From: Ramlibacter agri
GTDB lineage: Bacteria > Pseudomonadota > Gammaproteobacteria > Burkholderiales > Burkholderiaceae_C
DNA: 64,000 nt
NCBI RefSeq assembly: GCF_012927085.1
Contig: NZ_JABBFX010000001.1
Span: 3,348,001 to 3,412,000, forward strand
Direction of reading: 5' to 3'
A model generated the notes under the pieces. It was not told the DNA's origin. It saw nothing but the letters and a program-made list of their open reading frames with translations, and made no database searches. The translations under genes were made by a program, and so were the position numbers. This document shows, piece after piece, positions 44,363-53,766 of the stretch (within the stretch, counting starts at the first letter, position 1; every line of letters starts with the position of its first letter).

Positions 44363-45147
44363 TGAAAACCCCTGTCGTCCTGGAAGCGAACAACCTCGTC
44401 AAGCGCTATGGCCAGGTCACGGCGCTGGATGGCGCCGACTTCGAACTGCGCGCCGGCGAGATCCTGGCGGTGATCGGCGACAACGGCGCCGGCAAGTCCT
44501 CGCTGATCAAGGCGCTGTCGGGCGCGGTGGTGCCGGACTCGGGCGAGATCCGCCTCGATGGCGACGTGATCCACTTCAAGAGCCCCAGCGATGCGCGCAA
44601 GGCCGGCATCGAGACGGTCTACCAGGAACTCGCGGTGGCGCCGGCGATGACCATCGCCGAGAACCTGTTCCTCGGGCGCGAGGTCACGCGCTTCGGCGCC
44701 CTCGGCAAGCTGCTGCGCATCCTGGACAAGAAGCGCATGGTGGCGGAGGCCAAGGCGGCGATGGCGGACCTGAAGATCGGCATCCGCAGCATGACGCAGC
44801 CGGTGGAGACGCTCTCCGGCGGCCAGCGCCAGGGCGTCGCGGTGGCGCGCAGCGCCGCCTTCGCGCGGCACGTGGTGATCATGGACGAACCCACTGCGGC
44901 CCTGGGCGTGAAGGAGGGCAACATGGTCCTGGAACTCATTCGGCGCGTCCGCGACAAGGGCTTGCCGGTGATCCTGATCAGCCACAATATGCCGCACGTG
45001 TTCGAAATCGCCGACCGCATCCACATCGCCCGCCTCGGCAAGCGCGCCGCGGTGGTCAACCCCAAGACCATCAGCATGAGCGACACCGTCGCCGTGATGA
45101 CGGGGGCCATGCGGCCGGAGGACATCCCGCAGGAGTGCCTGGCTTGA
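44362..45147 (+). CDS. frcA: Sugar ABC transporter ATPase, FrcA-like (single nucleotide-binding domain)
   Basis: 261 residues. Walker A GDNGAGKSS (residues about 39-47), Q-loop VYQELAVAP, signature LSGGQRQGVAVARS and Walker B HVVIMDEPTAALG, with switch His in LISHNMPHV. Most sugar ATPases of the CUT2 group are double-length; this one has one domain, as FrcA does, which strengthens the frc assignment. The Walker B Glu is retained. The stop sits a few bases before the ROK gene. Confidence 0.92.
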
Positions 45148-45155
45148 GCTTCGTG

Positions 45156-46373
45156 ATGGACGCCGCCGCTGCCGGCGCCGGCCCGCTGCGCCCGCATGGG
45201 TCCAGCCAGGGTGGCGTGCGCCAGTACAACGAACGGGTCGTGCTGCAGGCGGTGCGCCAGCATGGCGCGATGGCGGGGGCGGACATCGCGCGGCTCACGC
45301 GCCTGACGGCGCAGACGGTGTCCCTCATCACCAAGCGCCTGCTGGACGACGGCCTGCTGGTGAAGGGCGAGCCGGTGCGCGGCAAGGTGGGCCAGCCCTC
45401 GGTGCCGCTGGCGCTGGATGCGGACGGCGCGTATTCGATCGGCATCAAGGTGGGGCGGCGCGGCATGGACCTGCTGCTGCTGGATTTCGCCGGCAACGTG
45501 CGCGAACGCGCCAGCGTGCCCTATGCATTCCCCGATCCGGACACGCTGCTGCCCGAGATCACGCAGCAGGTGAAGGCCTTCCGCAAGGCGCTGGCGCCGG
45601 CGCGGCGCGAGCGGCTGCAGGGCATAGGCATCGCCGCGCCGCTGTCGCTGGGCGGCTGGCACGAGCTGCTGGGCGTGGACGCCGCGATGGCGGACAAGTG
45701 GAACCACGTGGACCTGTCCGAGCGGGTCGAGCGCGCCTGCGGCCTGCCGGTGCACTTCGTCAAGGATACGGCGGCGGCCTGCGTCGCCGAACTCGTGGCA
45801 GGGCAGGGCCGCAACCTGCGCAGCTTTCTCTACGTGTTCGTCGACACCTTCATCGGCGGCGGGCTGGTGATCGACAGCCACCTGCGCTCGGGCGTCAACG
45901 GCAATGCCGGCGCGGTGGGTTCGCTGGCGCTCGAGACGCATGGCGGCAAGGCGCCGCCGCGGCAGTTGCTGAGCGTGGCGTCGCTGTTCAACCTGGAAGC
46001 GGCGTATCGCGCCGCGGGGCTGGATGCGGATGCGGCGCAGGACGAGCGCGCGCTGCAGGGCGCGTGGCAGCCGCATACGCAGCGGTGGATCCGCGAGGCG
46101 AGTCCCGCGATCGGCTTGGCGATCAACCATGCGGCCTGCCTGCTGGACCTGGACGGCGTGATCATCGACGGCTCCTTCGGGCGCGGCCTGCGCGACGCGC
46201 TGCTGGCGCAGGTGGAGGCCGACCTGGCGGGCTACGACTGGGAAGGCGTGGCGCGGCCGCAGCTGTGGGCCGGGAGCATCGGCAGCGATGCGCGCGCGCT
46301 GGGCGGAGCGCTGCTGCCGCTGTATGCGAACTTCGCGCCGGACCGGGATTTGTTCCTGAAGCTGGAACGGTAA
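45156..46373 (+). CDS. ROK-family transcriptional repressor of the sugar operon
   Basis: About 405 residues. The N-terminal winged helix-turn-helix is GADIARLTRLTAQTVSLITKRLLDDGLLV (residues about 36-64). It is followed by a ROK kinase-fold sugar-sensing domain with FVKDTAAACVAELVAGQG and GNAGAVGSLAL. The start is uncertain: TTG 45144 overlaps the ATPase stop and has AGGAG 8 bases upstream, GTG 45153 is in frame, and ATG 45156 is used here. The zinc-binding cysteine cluster of classical ROK proteins is not evident. It probably senses the imported sugar and binds the divergent promoter region. Confidence 0.88.
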   Translation: MDAAAAGAGPLRPHGSSQGGVRQYNERVVLQAVRQHGAMAGADIARLTRLTAQTVSLITKRLLDDGLLVKGEPVRGKVGQPSVPLALDADGAYSIGIKVGRRGMDLLLLDFAGNVRERASVPYAFPDPDTLLPEITQQVKAFRKALAPARRERLQGIGIAAPLSLGGWHELLGVDAAMADKWNHVDLSERVERACGLPVHFVKDTAAACVAELVAGQGRNLRSFLYVFVDTFIGGGLVIDSHLRSGVNGNAGAVGSLALETHGGKAPPRQLLSVASLFNLEAAYRAAGLDADAAQDERALQGAWQPHTQRWIREASPAIGLAINHAACLLDLDGVIIDGSFGRGLRDALLAQVEADLAGYDWEGVARPQLWAGSIGSDARALGGALLPLYANFAPDRDLFLKLER

Positions 46374-46379
46374 GCCGGC

Positions 46380-46814
46380 CTACTGGGTATCCGGCTCGGA
46401 GAGCAGCTTCTCCACCAACTCCGTCAAACGCTCCGCCGCCTCGGCCTCGCCATAGCGCCGCTGCCAGCGCACCAGGTCGACGAAGGCATTGCCGCCCAGC
46501 GCCCGCACCGCGATCTTCACGCTTTCGTAGAGCGCGTCGTCCAGCTGCAGTTCGCCTTCGACGCAGCGCACCGCGACGAAGGGCACGCGCGCCAGCGGCT
46601 CGCTGGCCTTCATGTGCCTCAGCAAGTCGTACATGCGGCCTTCGTCGAAATGGCAGCCGCAGACCACAACAGCGGGCACGGCTTCGTCCAGCACGTGCCG
46701 GGCTTCCGCCAGGTGCAGGGCCGGCGCCACCTCGTAGCTGCCGGTGAGCGCGCGCCGGAAGGCGGCGACGCCTTCGCGGGTGTCGGCGACGAGGATTCGG
46801 GGTGTGCTGGACAT
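46380..46814 (-). CDS. Receiver-like protein lacking the phospho-acceptor Asp
   Basis: 144 residues beginning MSSTPRILVADTREG, the first strand of a CheY-like receiver. The third strand reads PAVVVCGCHFDEGRMYDLLRHMK. In true receivers the residue at position 53 here would be Asp, but it is Gly in a CGC context, so conventional phosphorylation is unlikely. A C-terminal helix, WQRRYGEAEAAERLTELVEKLLSE, may form a dimer. The gene is alone, convergent with the ROK gene (6 bases apart) and divergent from the amidase gene. It could be a pseudo-receiver or a Cys-based sensor. Confidence 0.7.
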   Translation of the reverse strand: MSSTPRILVADTREGVAAFRRALTGSYEVAPALHLAEARHVLDEAVPAVVVCGCHFDEGRMYDLLRHMKASEPLARVPFVAVRCVEGELQLDDALYESVKIAVRALGGNAFVDLVRWQRRYGEAEAAERLTELVEKLLSEPDTQ

Positions 46815-46972
46815 GCGAAGAACATTGTAATGTAGTGTCATGAGATGACACCATTCGCCCCATGCCGGCGCGTGTTGCCGGCACAAGCGCTTCCTCCAAG
46901 CGGGGGATTGGCTCCCGGGTTTCCGCGCACTACCTTGGATGCCATCTCCAGGCAATTCAAAAGGAGCAGCGC

Positions 46973-47539
46973 ATGGACGCACCGGATGTCATCAACCGAC
47001 TGCAATGGGGCGCGCGGCCGTTCAAGGGCCAGCCGCGACCGCTTGGTGCGGTGCAACAGATCGTGGTGCATCACGCCGGCGGCTATGGCGCCGCCACCCG
47101 GCAGGAAGGCGCGCGGCAGGTCGCGGCCCTGCAGAAGCTGCACCAGGGCCCGCAGTGCAACTGCCCCGACATCGCCTACCACTTCCTCGTCGATTCGGGC
47201 GGCCACATCTACCAGGGCAGGCCCTTCCTGGGCGGCGACACGCTGGACGACGTGCCCGAGTTCGCGCTGGGCGGCCACATCCTCAACGTCGATTCGCACA
47301 AGCTGGGCATCTGCCTGCTGGGGTGCTTCGACGCCGAGGGCGGCGAGTGCTGCGACACGCCCACGCCCGAGGCGCTGGATGCGCTGGAGCGGCTGCTGGC
47401 CTTCCTGTGCCGCCACTACGGCGTGCATCCGGCCGACATCCTCACGCATCGCGATTTCGTGCCCACCACCTGCCCCGGCGAAAAGCTCTATCGCGCCGTG
47501 AGCCAGTTGCGCGGCCGGATGGTGGAACACGTGGCCTGA
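46973..47539 (+). CDS. N-acetylmuramoyl-L-alanine amidase/PGRP-fold zinc hydrolase
   Basis: 188 residues from ATG 46973 with AAGGAG 6 bases upstream. The amidase_2 (T7 lysozyme/PGRP) zinc site is complete: His in IVVHHAGG, His in LTHRDFV and Cys in TTCPGEK, plus the catalytic Tyr in DIAYHFLVD. No signal peptide is visible, so it is either cytoplasmic (recycling, AmpD-like) or released by lysis. It cleaves the bond between MurNAc and L-Ala. Additional Cys residues (GPQCNC, LLGCFDAEGGECCD) are unusual and might form disulfides or bind metal. Confidence 0.88.
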   Translation: MDAPDVINRLQWGARPFKGQPRPLGAVQQIVVHHAGGYGAATRQEGARQVAALQKLHQGPQCNCPDIAYHFLVDSGGHIYQGRPFLGGDTLDDVPEFALGGHILNVDSHKLGICLLGCFDAEGGECCDTPTPEALDALERLLAFLCRHYGVHPADILTHRDFVPTTCPGEKLYRAVSQLRGRMVEHVA

Positions 47540-47648
47540 GCGCGGCGCCCGGTAGTCCCGCGCCTACGCGGCCGCGCCTGCACGGACGACGCCGCGCTGG
47601 CGTTGCAGCGCTTACACCGGAAGCAGTGCAACGCAAGGAGAGCAAACA

Positions 47649-48233
47649 ATGCATACGGCCATCTGTTCCTTCGATGACCGGGCGCAGGCCGAGCGCACGG
47701 TGGAGCGCCTGGTGCAGGCCGGCTACGACCGCAGCAACATCCACCTGAAGCACCGCCATGGCGACGGCCGCCATTCCGGCACGAACCAGTGGGACGGCAT
47801 GGAGCGCGAAGTGGCCGTCGACCCGGGCGTACTCGCGTCCTTCGGGCGCTTCTTCGCCAGCCTGTTCGGCAAGGACGACGCCAGCCGCCATGCGGACACC
47901 TATTCCAGCGCGGTGGAGCGCGGCCAGTGCGTGGTGATCGTGGACGCCGGCGACGATGCCGCCGCCATGCGCGCGCAGCACATGATGCACGACATGGAAG
48001 CGGACAACCTCAACGTCGTGCAGCGGCCGGCGCAGCCGGCTTTGCGCGACATCGTGACGGACGACCAGCTGACGATGACCGGCCTGACCAAGGACATGGC
48101 CGACAGCTTCGGCACGGCGCGCGGCGACACGAGCCTGACCGAGCGGGAGCGCGCCATGGCGGCGAACCGGGAGGCCTTGTACCCGCAGGGCCCGCGCTCC
48201 GGCGCCAAGGACAAGCCGAACGACGACCGATGA
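47649..48233 (+). CDS. General stress protein 17M-like (YflT) domain protein
   Basis: 194 residues starting MHTAICSFDDRAQAERTVERLVQAGYDRSNIHL, the typical beginning of the heat-induced/17M stress domain, with GQCVVIVDAGDDAAAMRAQHMM as its second half. The C-terminal third is hydrophilic and probably disordered (GARGDTSLTERERAMAANREA). It has a strong AAGGAG ribosome site. Such proteins accompany general stress responses; molecular role unknown. It is convergent with the tph-like operon, its stop directly adjoining the reductase stop. Confidence 0.78.
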   Translation: MHTAICSFDDRAQAERTVERLVQAGYDRSNIHLKHRHGDGRHSGTNQWDGMEREVAVDPGVLASFGRFFASLFGKDDASRHADTYSSAVERGQCVVIVDAGDDAAAMRAQHMMHDMEADNLNVVQRPAQPALRDIVTDDQLTMTGLTKDMADSFGTARGDTSLTERERAMAANREALYPQGPRSGAKDKPNDDR

Positions 48234-49232
48234 TCAGGTCGCCGCGGGGCCCGGCACGAACACGTCGCTGAAGAAGTGGTGCGGGTCCAGCCCGCGCTCT
48301 TCGACGCAGGCCTTGCGCACCGCGGCCACCATGCCTGGCGAGCCGCAGCAGTAGACCTCGTGGCCGGCGAGCGCGTCGAAGCGCTGGCGGACCGCGTCGT
48401 CGACGCGGCCGTTGAAGCCGTCCAGGGCCGCGGCATCGCCTGCATCTTCCAGCGCCGGCACGAAGGTGAAGCCGGGCAACTGCTTCTGCCACTTCTCCAC
48501 GGCGGCCAGCAGGTACAGGCCGCCCTTGTCGCGCCCGCCCCAGATCAGCGTGACCGGCCGCTGCACCTTCTTTTTCACCATGTCGTCCAGCAGGGACTTG
48601 ACGGGCGCGAAGCCGGTGCCGCCCACCACGCAGAGCATGGGCGCGGTGGATTCTTCCTTCAGCTCGAAGTTGCCATAGGGCAGCTCCACCTGCAGCGTGT
48701 CGCCGGCCTTCAGTTGCGGCACGATCTGCGTGAACTGGCCGCCGGGCACGTGGCGGATGTGCAGCTGCAACGAGTCGCTCTCGTGCGGCGGGTTGGCCAT
48801 GGAATACGAGCGGCGGCTGCCATCGGGCAGCGCGACCTGCAGGTACTGGCCGGCCTTGAACTTGGCGCGCTGGCCCGCGGGCAGGCGCAGCTGCAGCACG
48901 CTGACGTCACCCGCGGCCAGCGTGTTGCGGAACACCTTGGCGGTGAAGGTCTTGCGGGCCGTCGGGTCGAAGCGGTGCCAGCTCTCGGGAACGATCTCCA
49001 CGTCGGTCTGCGGCAGGCACTGGCAGTACAGGTGCTGGCCGGCCGGCCTGGCTTCGCTGGGCGGGCTCTGCACCTCGCCGGCGCTCACGCCGCCCGCGCA
49101 GTTGCCGCACACGCCCTTGCGGCAGGAATAGGGCATCTCGATGCCGGCGGCCAGCGCGGCGTCGAGGATGTTCTGGCCGGAGGCGCAGGAGAAATGCACG
49201 TCCGTTCCGGCGATGCGGATGTCGAAAGCCAT
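48234..49232 (-). CDS. tphA1: Terephthalate 1,2-dioxygenase reductase component
   Basis: 332 residues with three domains in order. Residues 1-~90 are a plant-type 2Fe-2S ferredoxin (Cys37, Cys42, Cys45, Cys70 in CRKGVCGNC and LYCQC). A flavin domain follows (RRSYSMANPP), then an NAD-binding domain (VGGTGFAPVKSLL and CCGSPGMV). It moves electrons from NAD(P)H to the oxygenase. The size and domain order match TphA1 of Comamonas. It is the last gene of the leftward tph-like operon, 10 bases after the dehydrogenase gene. Sequence alone would allow another aromatic oxygenase; the operon decides. Confidence 0.85.
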   Translation of the reverse strand: MAFDIRIAGTDVHFSCASGQNILDAALAAGIEMPYSCRKGVCGNCAGGVSAGEVQSPPSEARPAGQHLYCQCLPQTDVEIVPESWHRFDPTARKTFTAKVFRNTLAAGDVSVLQLRLPAGQRAKFKAGQYLQVALPDGSRRSYSMANPPHESDSLQLHIRHVPGGQFTQIVPQLKAGDTLQVELPYGNFELKEESTAPMLCVVGGTGFAPVKSLLDDMVKKKVQRPVTLIWGGRDKGGLYLLAAVEKWQKQLPGFTFVPALEDAGDAAALDGFNGRVDDAVRQRFDALAGHEVYCCGSPGMVAAVRKACVEERGLDPHHFFSDVFVPGPAAT

Positions 49233-49242
49233 GATGGAAATC

Positions 49243-50181
49243 TCAGGAGGAGAGGCCGGCGACGAGGCGCAGGCTGCGCAGCAGGGCATCCGGCCGGGCC
49301 AGGCCCGTGCCGGCGATGTCCATCGCGCTGCCGTGGCCGGTGCTGGCCAGCAGCACGTCCGCGCCGATGGAAATGGCGCTGGCCGCCTGCGGCGCCAGCA
49401 GCTTGACCGGGATGTGGCCTTGATCGTGCAGCATGGCCACGTAGAGGTCGTGCTTGCGCTCGGCCAGCAGCACGTCGGCGCCTTGCGGGCCGGTGATCGC
49501 GTAACCCCAGGCGCGCAGCCGTTCGGCCGCGGGCGCCACGCATTGCGCGTCCTCGGGCCCGAACAGCGTGCCTTCGGAGGCATGCGGGTTGATGCCGAAC
49601 AGGGCCACCTTGGGCTGGTCCACGCCGATCAGCTTGCAGCCGCGCACACCGGCCTCGGTGGCCGCGACCACCAGTTCGGGCGTGAGACGCGCCAGCGCGG
49701 AAGCCACGCTCTCGTGCAAGGTCACGTGCACGATGCGCAGGCCGCCGCCCACCAGCAGCAGGAACACGCTGCCTTCGGGCTGGCCGCAGACGCGCGCCAC
49801 CAGCGAGGGATAGCCGCTGAAGTGGATGCCGGCCTGGGCGATCGCGGTCTCGTGGTGCGGGCCCGCGACCACGGCGTCGAACTCGCCGGCACGCGTCGCT
49901 TCGATGGCGGCAGTGGCCGCGGCCACGGTGCTCGCGCCCGCCTTGGCGTCGATCTCGCCCCAGCGCAGCGCTTCCATCGGCAACTCGCCGCAGGGGCGCA
50001 GGTCCAGCGTGGGCAGCAGCGCCTGCAGGCCGGTCGAGGCCGCGGCGCGTTGCAGCACCGCGGGCGCGCCGAACACGGTGACCTGGATCCGCGAGTCGCC
50101 GGCCAGTTCGGCCAGCGCCTTCAGCACGATCTCGGGCCCGATGCCGTTGGGGTCGCCGAGCGACAGCGCGATCCGACGCAT
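49243..50181 (-). CDS. tphB: PdxA-family cis-dihydrodiol dehydrogenase (TphB-like)
   Basis: 312 residues from [17 protein letters not shown]. It is a PdxA-fold, metal-dependent decarboxylating dehydrogenase. The sequence GPHHETAI stands where true PdxA has GPINK, as I recall for TphB. Metal ligands are visible in [15 protein letters not shown] and HDQGHIPVK. In the terephthalate route it oxidises and decarboxylates 1,2-dihydroxy-3,5-cyclohexadiene-1,4-dicarboxylate to protocatechuate. It lies between the oxygenase small-subunit gene (5 bases) and the reductase gene, exactly the tph order, which argues against a role in vitamin B6 synthesis. Confidence 0.87.
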   Translation of the reverse strand: MRRIALSLGDPNGIGPEIVLKALAELAGDSRIQVTVFGAPAVLQRAAASTGLQALLPTLDLRPCGELPMEALRWGEIDAKAGASTVAAATAAIEATRAGEFDAVVAGPHHETAIAQAGIHFSGYPSLVARVCGQPEGSVFLLLVGGGLRIVHVTLHESVASALARLTPELVVAATEAGVRGCKLIGVDQPKVALFGINPHASEGTLFGPEDAQCVAPAAERLRAWGYAITGPQGADVLLAERKHDLYVAMLHDQGHIPVKLLAPQAASAISIGADVLLASTGHGSAMDIAGTGLARPDALLRSLRLVAGLSS

Positions 50182-50186
50182 GGCAA

Positions 50187-50651
50187 TTACAGGGGCAGGG
50201 CGAGCAGGGTGTCCGTCACCGTGCTGTCGCACACGGCCACGCGCTCGGCCAGCAGCAGCTTGCCGCCGCTCTTGACGAAGCGGTCGCGGTACTCGCCGGT
50301 GGCGAACAGCGCCGTCTCGCCGGTGTGCATGATGCGCGCCACGAAGAAGGGCGTGCGGGCCACCGCTTGCGTGTCATCGGCCGACTCCACCAGCGGCACG
50401 CCCAGCAGGTGCCGGTAAGCCTGGCGCTCGTAGATGTTGGCCTGGCGCAGCGAAGCCACGCGGTCTTCCAGCATCGCGCGCGAGTCGGCGTAGACGATGC
50501 CCGCGGGCAGGCCATCGCGCTCGTTCTCCGCGTTGGTGATGCGGTAGTGGCAGTCCTCGGTGAAAAAGGCCGCCCAGGTCTCCAGGGCGTCGCTGTCGAT
50601 CGCCCGGGCGTAGGCCGCGTTGAACGCGCACAGTTGCAGCAGGTCGATCAT
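50187..50651 (-). CDS. tphA3: Terephthalate 1,2-dioxygenase small (beta) subunit
   Basis: A 154-residue protein of the ring-hydroxylating beta-subunit/NTF2-like fold: [35 protein letters not shown] at the start and a central [21 protein letters not shown]. It has no cofactor motif, as expected, and packs against the alpha subunits. The size equals that of Comamonas TphA3. Only 2 bases separate its start from the large-subunit stop, consistent with tightly coupled 1:1 production. Confidence 0.88.
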   Translation of the reverse strand: MIDLLQLCAFNAAYARAIDSDALETWAAFFTEDCHYRITNAENERDGLPAGIVYADSRAMLEDRVASLRQANIYERQAYRHLLGVPLVESADDTQAVARTPFFVARIMHTGETALFATGEYRDRFVKSGGKLLLAERVAVCDSTVTDTLLALPL

Positions 50652-50653
50652 GC

Positions 50654-51880
50654 TCAGGCTTCCATGTGGTTGCGGTAGGCCTTCCAGAAGCCGCGCACGG
50701 AGGTTTCGGTGGCGCGGCCATCGCTGGAGGCGGTGGTGTCGCCACCCATTTCGACGATGGCTTGCAGGTCGGCGGCGCCGGCGATGCCGCGCTGCACGAA
50801 GCTGCCGACCGCGCCGTCTTCCATGGAGATGAAGCCGGCCGGGCCGACCAGGTTCAGCTGCTTCAGGCGCGCCTTGCGCTGCTGGGGCGTGTCGCCGGCG
50901 TAGCCCAGGTAGGTCCAGTTCAATTCGCAGCGGCCATCGCCCTTGGGCAGCACCTGGCGCACGGCGATGCAGTTCTTGATCTGCTGCAGCACGAAGCCGG
51001 GGAACACCGAGAGGATCTGCAGCGTGATGCCGTCGTCGAACTCCTCGAAGCCTTCCAGCACCGTCGTGTCCTTCAGCTTGTGGTCGGCGTCGGAACGCAG
51101 GCCCTGCTCCTTGTACGAAGCGTCGGCCGCGGCCTTGTCGATCATCGAGTAGCTGACGTGGTTGCCGCCGCTCTCGTCGACGATGACGCCGCCCTTCTGC
51201 GACAGGCGGTTCAGCTCGAAGGTGGTGAAGAACAGGTGCAGCAGGCTGGCGTGGTAGCTGTCACGCACGTTCTCCACGTACAGCTTCCAGTCGTTCGGCA
51301 GCGCCTGGGTGAAGCGGCCGATGACTTCGACCGGCCGGTTCATCACGCGCTCGATGCGCTGGCAGATCTCGTCGCCCAGGTACTCCTCGACCGAGGGCAC
51401 GTCGTCGCTGAAGCTGCCGAACACCAGGCCGCAGTAGACCGCGACGCGCAGCTTGCGCGGGCCATGGTCCTCCTTGCAGAAGGAATCCGGCATGCCGCCC
51501 TTGCCCTTGACGCCCTTCTCGAAGGCCACGCCGGTCAGGTTGCCCTGCAGGTCGTAGCTCCAGGCGTGGTACACGCACTGGAAGCTGTCGGCCTTGCCGC
51601 TCTTGTCCAGCGCGATCAGGGCGCCGCGATGCGCGCAGCGGTTCTCGAAGGCGTAGATCTCGCCGTCGGCGTCCTTGTTCACGATCACCGGCGTCTCGCC
51701 GACGTGGGTCGTGCGGTAGCTGCCGGCCTCGGGCAGTTCGGCTTCCAGGCACAGGTAGTTCCAGGTGGCGCCACGGAAGACGCGCTCCTGTTCCTGCTGC
51801 TGCGTCTGCGGGTCGCTGTACAGGCCGTAGGGGATCCGGGTGTAGCCCGGGCCGGGCCAACGGGTCGTCTGCTCGCTCAT
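50654..51880 (-). CDS. tphA2: Terephthalate 1,2-dioxygenase large (alpha) subunit, Rieske oxygenase
   Basis: 408 residues. The Rieske centre is Cys82-x-His84 and Cys102-x2-His105 (CAHRGAL, QCVYH). The mononuclear iron ligands are His210, His215 and Asp355, with bridging Asp207 ([18 protein letters not shown]). Arg308 (AIAVRQ-like context) and Arg389 (DGRATETS) align with the two arginines that I recall binding the terephthalate carboxylates in the TPADO structure (309 and 390 there). Long stretches match Comamonas TphA2 as I remember it. The complex adds O2 across C1-C2 of terephthalate. The start was chosen at the ATG 2 bases after the receptor stop. Confidence 0.9.
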   Translation of the reverse strand: MSEQTTRWPGPGYTRIPYGLYSDPQTQQQEQERVFRGATWNYLCLEAELPEAGSYRTTHVGETPVIVNKDADGEIYAFENRCAHRGALIALDKSGKADSFQCVYHAWSYDLQGNLTGVAFEKGVKGKGGMPDSFCKEDHGPRKLRVAVYCGLVFGSFSDDVPSVEEYLGDEICQRIERVMNRPVEVIGRFTQALPNDWKLYVENVRDSYHASLLHLFFTTFELNRLSQKGGVIVDESGGNHVSYSMIDKAAADASYKEQGLRSDADHKLKDTTVLEGFEEFDDGITLQILSVFPGFVLQQIKNCIAVRQVLPKGDGRCELNWTYLGYAGDTPQQRKARLKQLNLVGPAGFISMEDGAVGSFVQRGIAGAADLQAIVEMGGDTTASSDGRATETSVRGFWKAYRNHMEA

Positions 51881-51882
51881 GC

Positions 51883-52857
51883 TCACTCCACCGTCACGTT
51901 GGCGGTCTTGATGACCTTGGCCCACTTGGCCGTCTCGTCCTGGATGAACCTGGCCGTCTGCTGCGGCGTCCAGCCCGCGGGCGTGGCGCCCTGCGCGGCG
52001 AACTTGCCGCGGGTGTCGGCCTGGGCCAGCGCGCCGGCGAAGTTCTTGTAGGTCACGTCGACGATGGCCTGGGAGGTGCCAGGGGGCGCCACCATCGTGA
52101 AGAAGGTGACCGCCACCATGCCGGGCAGCTTGTTTTCGACGAAGGTCGGCACGTCGGGCAGTTGCGGCGAGCGCTTCTGGTCGGCCACGGCCAGGATGCG
52201 CAGCTTGCCGCTCTTGTGGTACGGGAACGAGGAGCTCAGGTTGTCGAAGAACACGTCGACCTGGCCGCCCACGATGTCCACCAGCGCCGGCGCCGTGCCC
52301 TTGTACGGCACGTGGATCATCTCGGTGCCCGTGAGCTGCATGAACAGGTGCGCCGTCAGGTGCGAGGTGGAACCGTTGCCCTGCGACGCATAGGTGACCT
52401 TGCCCGGGTTGGCCTTCACGTAGGCGATGAACTCGGCGAGGTTCTTTGCCGGGAAGTCCTTGCGCACGTCCAGCACGTTCGGCACGGTGGCGATCACCGT
52501 GATCGGCACCCACTTGGACGGGTCGAACGAGAGCTTCTTGTACAGGTTCTGGTTGATCGCGATCGGACCGGGCGGCGACACCAGGAAGGTCAGGCCGTCC
52601 GGGTCGGAGCGCGCCACGTACTCGGCGCCGATGTTGCCGCCGGCGCCCGCGCGGTTCTCGACGATGATGCCGGCCGGGTAGGAGGTGTGCACCTTCTCGG
52701 CCAGGATGCGGGGCAGGATGTCGGCGGTGCCGCCGGCCGGGAAGGGCACGACGAGCTTGACCGTGGACTTGGGCTGGGCGAAGGCGGGCAGGGCGCGCGC
52801 GGCCGCGGCCAGGGCCGACAGCGCGAGCAGGCCGCGCCGGGTGATGGAAGCTTGCAT
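51883..52857 (-). CDS. tphC: Bug-family terephthalate receptor, TphC-like
   Basis: 324 residues from [28 protein letters not shown], a twin-arginine-type signal peptide. The mature part has the Bug signatures [37 protein letters not shown] and HVPYKGTA. It is the first gene of the tph-like operon and divergent from an IclR gene, as tphC is from tphR. In Comamonas TphC brings terephthalate to the TpiAB membrane proteins encoded elsewhere; no such genes are in this window. Confidence 0.88.
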   Translation of the reverse strand: MQASITRRGLLALSALAAAARALPAFAQPKSTVKLVVPFPAGGTADILPRILAEKVHTSYPAGIIVENRAGAGGNIGAEYVARSDPDGLTFLVSPPGPIAINQNLYKKLSFDPSKWVPITVIATVPNVLDVRKDFPAKNLAEFIAYVKANPGKVTYASQGNGSTSHLTAHLFMQLTGTEMIHVPYKGTAPALVDIVGGQVDVFFDNLSSSFPYHKSGKLRILAVADQKRSPQLPDVPTFVENKLPGMVAVTFFTMVAPPGTSQAIVDVTYKNFAGALAQADTRGKFAAQGATPAGWTPQQTARFIQDETAKWAKVIKTANVTVE

Positions 52858-52933
52858 GGGGGAACGTCTCCGGAAGGGACTGCTACAGCGATGCGCCAGT
52901 GTCCGCGCCGAGGGGGCGCCGGCCAAGCCAGAA

Positions 52934-52948
52934 TTGCGCTATGCGCAA
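52934..52948. promoter_or_regulatory. Candidate IclR (TphR) operator
   Basis: Inverted repeat TTGCGC-TAT-GCGCAA in the 83-base divergent gap, overlapping the start codon of the IclR gene. A dyad at this place could mediate autoregulation and activation of tphC. The rest of the gap shows no other strong symmetry. Confidence 0.42.
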
Positions 52949-53729
52949 AAACTCGACCGCACCCTTGCGCCAGGACAAGGACTTCGTGGCCTCCTTGCAA
53001 AAGGGGCTGGATGTATTGACCGCGTTCAACCGGCAGAATTCCAGGCTGACCTTGTCGGAAGTGGCGCGGCTCACCGGCAGCTCGCCGGCTTCGGCGCGGC
53101 GCTCGCTGGTGACGCTGCACGCGCTGGGCTACCTGGGCAGCGACGGCAAGCGCTTCTGGGTGGCGCCGCGGGCGCTGCTGGTGGCGCATGCCTATCTCTC
53201 GTCGCGCCCGACGCCCGCGCTGGCGCAACCATTGCTGGACGCTTTGTCGGAGCGCACGCGCCAGTCGGCCTCGCTGGGCCAGTTGCTGGACGACGACGTG
53301 ATCATCATTGCGCGCTCGACGGCGCGGCGTTCGCTGTCCACCGGCCTGGGGATCGGGTCGCGCTTGCCGGGCTATTGTTCGGCGTTGGGGCGGGTGATCC
53401 TGGCCAGCCTGCCGCCGGCCGAGGCCGCGCGCCGCGTGCGCGCGATGCAGCGCGTGCCGCTGACCACCAGGACGATCTACGAAGTGGATGCGGTGCTGGC
53501 CGAGGTGGAGCGCTGCCGCCGCGAAGGCTGGATCGGCGCCGACGGCGAGCTGGAACTGGGCGTGCGCTCGATGGCCGCGCCGGTGTACGACCGCAACGGC
53601 ACTTTCGTCGGCGGGCTCAGCATCTCGGTGCGGGCCGAGCGCATGACGATGGCGGAGTTCCGGGACGAGCTGCTGCCGGTGCTGCTGAAGGCGCGGGACC
53701 GGCTGGGGGAGATGCTGTTCGGGGAGTGA
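52941..53729 (+). CDS. tphR: IclR-family regulator, TphR-like
   Basis: 262 residues from MRKNSTAPLRQDKDFVASLQKGLDVLTAFNR. The IclR winged helix-turn-helix covers residues about 15-75 (LSEVARLTGSSPASARRSLVTL). The effector domain contains GSRLPGYCSALGRVILASL and GGLSISVRAERMTMAEF, as in PcaR/PobR/TphR types. It is divergent from the receptor-oxygenase operon and is therefore the likely terephthalate-responsive activator. Confidence 0.88.
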   Translation: MRKNSTAPLRQDKDFVASLQKGLDVLTAFNRQNSRLTLSEVARLTGSSPASARRSLVTLHALGYLGSDGKRFWVAPRALLVAHAYLSSRPTPALAQPLLDALSERTRQSASLGQLLDDDVIIIARSTARRSLSTGLGIGSRLPGYCSALGRVILASLPPAEAARRVRAMQRVPLTTRTIYEVDAVLAEVERCRREGWIGADGELELGVRSMAAPVYDRNGTFVGGLSISVRAERMTMAEFRDELLPVLLKARDRLGEMLFGE

Positions 53730-53766
53730 CAAAATGACGGGCTGGACCCTCCGAAAGAAGACCGAC

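Noticed and set aside
49243..50181. Assignment of the PdxA-family gene to vitamin B6 synthesis
   Set aside because: The GPHHET sequence and placement inside a Rieske oxygenase operon fit a TphB-type dihydrodiol dehydrogenase better.
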